Position numbers and translations under genes: made by a program
DNA from: Enterobacter asburiae
Lineage (GTDB): Bacteria > Pseudomonadota > Gammaproteobacteria > Enterobacterales > Enterobacteriaceae
NCBI RefSeq assembly: GCF_024599655.1
Contig: NZ_CP102247.1
Span: forward strand, 1,550,001-1,614,000
DNA: 64,000 bases
Direction of reading: 5' to 3'
Shown here: positions 60,688-64,000 of the stretch, piece after piece
Position numbering within the stretch: position 1 is the stretch's first letter
How the letters are laid out: the number at the start of each line of letters is the position of its first letter
Notes under the pieces: model-generated
What the model was told of the DNA's origin: nothing
What the model saw: only the letters and a program-made list of their open reading frames with translations
Database searches by the model: none

Positions 60688-61695
60688 ATGAGTCTGGAAA
60701 TCAACCAGATTGCCTTGCACCAGCTTATCAAGCGTGATGAGCAAACCCTTGAAGTGGTGCTGCGCGATTCGTTACTGGAACCCACGGCGACCGTTGTGGA
60801 GATGATGGCAGAGCTGCATCGCGTCTACAGCGCCAAAAATAAAGCCTATGGCCTGTTCAGCGATGAGAGTGAACTGGCTGATAGCCTGCGCCTGCAGCGT
60901 CAGGGCGAAGAGGATTTTCTGGCGTTTAGCCGCGCCGCAACCGGGCGACTGCGCGACGAGCTGGCGAAATATCCGTTTGCCGACGGCGGGATCGTGCTGT
61001 TCTGCCACTACCGCTATCTGGCGGTAGAGTATCTGCTGGTCACCGTACTGAATAACTTAAGCAGCATGCGCGTGAACGAGCAGCTGGATATCAGCTCAAC
61101 GCATTATCTGGATATCAACCATGCGGATATCGTGGCGCGCATTGATTTGACCGAATGGGAAACCAATCCGGAGTCGACCCGCTACCTGACATTCCTGAAG
61201 GGGCGCGTGGGTCGCAAAGTGGCGGATTTCTTTATGGATTTCCTCGGTGCCAGCGAAGGTCTCAACGCCAAAGCTCAGAACAAAGGGCTGCTCCAGGCGG
61301 TTGATGACTTCACAGCAGAAGCGCAGCTCGATAAATCTGAGCGCCAGACCGTGCGTCAGCAGGTCTACAGCTACTGCAACGAACAGCTGCAGGCAGGGGA
61401 GGAGATCGAGCTGGAGTCCCTGTCAAAAGAGCTGGCCGGCGTCAGCGAAGTCAGCTTCCAGGAGTTCACCGCGGAGAAAGGCTATGAGCTTGAAGAGAGC
61501 TTCCCGGCGGATCGCAGTACGCTGCGTCAGTTAACCAAGTTTGCCGGTAGCGGCGGCGGGTTAACCATCAACTTTGACGCGATGTTGCTGGGTGAACGCA
61601 TCTTCTGGGATCCGGCCACCGATACGCTGACCATTAAAGGCACGCCGCCGAACCTGCGCGATCAGCTTCAGCGCCGCACCTCGGGCGGGAAATAA
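60688..61695 (+). CDS. yejK: Nucleoid-associated protein YejK (NdpA)
   Basis: A 335-residue protein of the 37-kDa nucleoid-associated family found in E. coli nucleoid preparations. It starts MSLEINQIALHQLIKRDEQT and has the conserved centre FLKGRVGRKVADFFMDFLGA near residues 168-190. AAGGAG precedes the ATG. The C-terminus is basic (LRDQLQRRTSGGK). It is divergent from yejL and convergent with rplY, with a shared terminator between the two stops. Confidence 0.95.
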   Translation: MSLEINQIALHQLIKRDEQTLEVVLRDSLLEPTATVVEMMAELHRVYSAKNKAYGLFSDESELADSLRLQRQGEEDFLAFSRAATGRLRDELAKYPFADGGIVLFCHYRYLAVEYLLVTVLNNLSSMRVNEQLDISSTHYLDINHADIVARIDLTEWETNPESTRYLTFLKGRVGRKVADFFMDFLGASEGLNAKAQNKGLLQAVDDFTAEAQLDKSERQTVRQQVYSYCNEQLQAGEEIELESLSKELAGVSEVSFQEFTAEKGYELEESFPADRSTLRQLTKFAGSGGGLTINFDAMLLGERIFWDPATDTLTIKGTPPNLRDQLQRRTSGGK

Positions 61696-61703
61696 CAGCC
61701 ATA

Positions 61704-61732
61704 AAAAAACCCCGCAGAAGCGGGGTTTTTTT
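61704..61732. terminator. Bidirectional terminator between yejK and rplY
   Basis: AAAACCCCGC-AGAA-GCGGGGTTTT has A and T runs on both sides, lying between the convergent yejK and rplY stops. Confidence 0.93.
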
Positions 61733-61746
61733 CGACGTGTTTGCGA

Positions 61747-62031
61747 TTACGCGCGAACGAAGTCGATGTGAGACAGTTTTGGCTTGAACGGGTGACGCTG
61801 AACAGCCTGAACTTTCACTTTTTCTTCTTTACCGCCAACAACGATGGTCAGAACTTCGCTGTAGAATTCAGCTTTGGTCTGCAGGTTCCACAGTTTGTCG
61901 TGATCCAGTTCGATTGCAACTGGAGCAGCTTCGCCACCGTAAACGATAGCCGGGAACTTGTTAGCGTTACGCAGGCGGCGGCTCGCACCCTTACCCTGCA
62001 CGTTACGTACTTCTGCTTCGATAGTGAACAT
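61747..62031 (-). CDS. rplY: 50S ribosomal protein L25
   Basis: A 94-residue ribosomal protein that binds 5S rRNA. It is the single-domain L25 form of enterobacteria, without the CTC-type extension, and shows MFTIEAEVRNVQGKGASRRL and the C-terminal RHPFKPKLSHIDFVRA. It is the same length as E. coli L25. It is monocistronic and flanked by a terminator, 125 bases before radD's end. Confidence 0.97.
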   Translation of the reverse strand: MFTIEAEVRNVQGKGASRRLRNANKFPAIVYGGEAAPVAIELDHDKLWNLQTKAEFYSEVLTIVVGGKEEKVKVQAVQRHPFKPKLSHIDFVRA

Positions 62032-62156
62032 TGATTTCTCTCTGTATTTAAAACCCTGCTACAGGCGACCCAGCAGCAGGTGAGTGTTCTGCCTCACGGA
62101 TGTGAAGCGGGCGGCATTTTATACTCAAATGCCCCTCACATCAATGAAAAGTCCCG

Positions 62157-63917
62157 CTAACCGCGCAATTCGTTGGCGCGACGGAAGCGACCTTCGTAGT
62201 CAAAGAGTTTCTCGCGCACCTGCCAGAACTGGCCTTTCTTACGGGCGACGACAAAATCCGGATGGCGCAATAACACCTGCTGGCGCACGATATCGGCCAC
62301 GGTTATCCAGCGCAGGGGGACGCCCGGCGTTCGGGTATGCGGGCGGATAAACAGCTGTTCGAAGGCCATTCGCTGAGCAGGCGTCTGGACCCGGAAGCGC
62401 TCGCTGACGTCCGCGCCGTCTTCGTCGTAATAGGTGATTTTTAACCACTCACCTTTTTCATCGGCACCGGGCTGCAGCGCCATGCCGGAACAGCGCAGCA
62501 CCAACGCATCTTTCAGCTTTAGCGCCGCTTTCAGCATGTCGTCCGGGTCAACCAGCACCGTGTCGCATTCCCGGCAGCGGCGCGCGGCAATGTCGTTTTC
62601 GGCGTTGCACTGCGGGCAGTTCTTAAAGCGGAAACGGAAATCGCACTGCTCGCGATGCCCGTCATCATCTTCAAACCAGCCCTGACAGCGGCGGCCAAAG
62701 TGTTCGATCAGCGTACCGTCGGCGGTGGTTTTTCCCCAGAAGGTGTTGGCAAACCCGCAGGCTGGGCAAAAGACCTGCACGGGCACGTTGTCGCTTTTCC
62801 CTTTTGGCGCGCCGACTTCAGGCGTATAGAGATCGTGCGGGTTACCGGCATAATCCAGAATCAGGCAGTCTGTTTTTCCCGGGGCCAGACGCAGGCCGCG
62901 GCCAACAATTTGCTGATACAGACTGACCGATTCGGTCGGGCGCAGAATGGCGATCAGGTCGACGTGCGGGGCGTCAAAGCCGGTGGTCAATACCGACACG
63001 TTAACCAGATAGCGGAACCGCTGGGCCTTAAACGCGTCAATCAGGCTGTCGCGCTCCGGGCCGGGCGTCTCGCCGGTGATTAACGCCGCGTCGCCGGCGG
63101 GCAGTAACCCGGTGATTTCTCGCGCGTGCTCAACGGTGGCGGCAAAGATCATCACCCCTTTGCGCGTCGCGGCGAACTCCTCTATCTGGCTGATGATATG
63201 CGGCGTAATACGCTTCTGCTTTTTCAGCTCCTGGTTGAGATCCGCTTCGCTGAATAAGCCGTTGCTCTGCGCCTGCAGACGGCTGAAATCGTACTGTACC
63301 ACCGGCATATCCAGCCGTTCAGGCGGCGTCAGGTAGCCATGTTTAATCATGTAGCGCAGCGGAAGTTCGTAAATGCAGTCGCTAAACAGGGCCTTGTCAT
63401 CGCCGCGCACCATGCCGTGATAATGGTAGCGATAGATCCAGCCTTTCCCCAGACGAAACGGGGTCGCCGTCAGGCCCAGCAGGCGCAGGTCAGGGTTCAC
63501 CGCTTTCAGGTGGGCCAGGATTTGCTGGTACTGGCTGTCGTCGTCGTCGCTGATGCGGTGGCATTCGTCGACAATCAGCAGCGAAAATTCGCTGCGAAAC
63601 AGGTCCAGATTGCGCGCCACCGACTGCACGCTGCCAAAGACCACTTTACCGTGGCTCTCTTTGCGCTTCAGCCCGGCGGCGAAGATATCGGCTTCCAGCC
63701 CAAGCGCACAATACTTGGCGTGGTTTTGCGCGACGAGCTCTTTGACGTGCGCCAGCACCAGAACGCGACCGCGCGCCAGACGCGCCAGTTCGGCGATGAC
63801 CAGGCTTTTGCCTGCGCCGGTCGGAAGCACAATCGCCGCTGGCTCGCGGTGTTTACGGAACCAGGCGAGGGTGGCGTCAACGGCTTCCTGCTGATAGGGA
63901 CGAAGTGTAAAAGTCAT
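62157..63917 (-). CDS. radD: DNA repair helicase-like protein RadD
   Basis: An SF2 helicase-family ATPase (YejH) of 586 residues that aids recombination and RecA-dependent repair with SSB. Motifs are complete: Q-like LRPYQQEAVDA, Walker A VLPTGAGKS near residues 31-39, DEAH-box variant VDECHRIS near 135, TATPFRLGKG (motif III), and VSVLTTGFDAPHVD and QQIVGRGLR (motifs V and VI). A cysteine-rich zinc-binding region follows (CPACGFANTFWGK, CPQCNAENDIAARRCREC). The length equals E. coli RadD. It closes the window; 63918-64000 shows only its likely promoter region. Confidence 0.96.
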   Translation of the reverse strand: MTFTLRPYQQEAVDATLAWFRKHREPAAIVLPTGAGKSLVIAELARLARGRVLVLAHVKELVAQNHAKYCALGLEADIFAAGLKRKESHGKVVFGSVQSVARNLDLFRSEFSLLIVDECHRISDDDDSQYQQILAHLKAVNPDLRLLGLTATPFRLGKGWIYRYHYHGMVRGDDKALFSDCIYELPLRYMIKHGYLTPPERLDMPVVQYDFSRLQAQSNGLFSEADLNQELKKQKRITPHIISQIEEFAATRKGVMIFAATVEHAREITGLLPAGDAALITGETPGPERDSLIDAFKAQRFRYLVNVSVLTTGFDAPHVDLIAILRPTESVSLYQQIVGRGLRLAPGKTDCLILDYAGNPHDLYTPEVGAPKGKSDNVPVQVFCPACGFANTFWGKTTADGTLIEHFGRRCQGWFEDDDGHREQCDFRFRFKNCPQCNAENDIAARRCRECDTVLVDPDDMLKAALKLKDALVLRCSGMALQPGADEKGEWLKITYYDEDGADVSERFRVQTPAQRMAFEQLFIRPHTRTPGVPLRWITVADIVRQQVLLRHPDFVVARKKGQFWQVREKLFDYEGRFRRANELRG

Positions 63918-64000
63918 GGGGTCTCGGTTTCGTTATTCCGCACATAGTATGCCACGAAACTTTTTCCCTTGAGTGGCGCAACCAGACCATTATACTGAAC

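Noticed and set aside
1..64000. CRISPR array, insertion sequence or complete prophage
   Set aside because: No regularly spaced direct repeats, transposase or phage structural genes were seen. The repeats present are REP and short palindrome families, and the island lacks an integrase.

Overview
The window is chromosomal DNA from a member of the Enterobacteriaceae, closest in gene content to Enterobacter, Leclercia or Lelliottia. Nearly every protein can be recognised as the counterpart of an E. coli K-12 protein, often with identical length (NuoL 613, NuoM 509, NuoN 485, MenD 556, NrdA 761, RcsD 890, RcsB 216, YojI 547, RadD 586 residues). Several blocks that separate these genes in E. coli are missing, and cheV, mgtE and a SulP transporter are present instead. 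The species cannot be fixed from the sequence alone.

Layout. 1-8.7 kb: distal half of the nuo operon (nuoG 3' end to nuoN), the membrane arm of respiratory complex I. 8.7-11.7 kb: cheV, rbn/elaC, elaA, elaB. 11.7-18.7 kb: menFDHBCE, the menaquinone pathway from chorismate, with start and stop codons touching from menD onward. 18.8-20.7 kb: yfaZ and yfaY. 20.7-27.4 kb: divergent glpABC (anaerobic glycerol-3-phosphate dehydrogenase) and glpTQ (G3P uptake and periplasmic phosphodiesterase), with GlpR-like and CRP-like sites between them. 27.5-32.3 kb: nrdA-nrdB-yfaE (class Ia ribonucleotide reductase and its ferredoxin) and ubiG. 32.5-35.1 kb: gyrA. 35.2-41.5 kb: the Rcs phosphorelay (rcsC convergent with rcsDB). 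41.8-43.4 kb: the antisense sRNA gene micF and the porin ompC. 43.5-48.1 kb: apbE, ada, alkB, yojI. 48.2-53.3 kb: mgtE overlapping tail to tail with a SulP transporter, mqo, eco. 53.5-55.1 kb: a small membrane protein and an MFS transporter. 58.4-64 kb: tRNA-Pro(GGG), yejM, yejL, yejK, rplY, radD.

The accessory region is 55,157-58,427. It is an integrase-less island of about 3.2 kb, visibly AT-richer than its surroundings, inserted at the 3' end of tRNA-Pro(GGG) and bounded by a perfect 33-bp direct repeat of that tRNA end. It holds a broken secreted-protein gene with one in-frame amber codon, a two-helix membrane protein, a tightly coupled run of three small signal-peptide proteins that I do not recognise, and decayed remnants of CxxCG zinc-finger genes next to the tRNA. 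It is the only part of the window whose gene content is not familiar.

The core genes are mostly respiratory and redox related (complex I, menaquinone, ubiquinone, G3P and malate dehydrogenases, ribonucleotide reductase) or concern the cell envelope (Rcs, OmpC/MicF, YejM). REP-type repeats punctuate many operon ends. No CRISPR array, rRNA gene, insertion sequence or complete prophage was seen.
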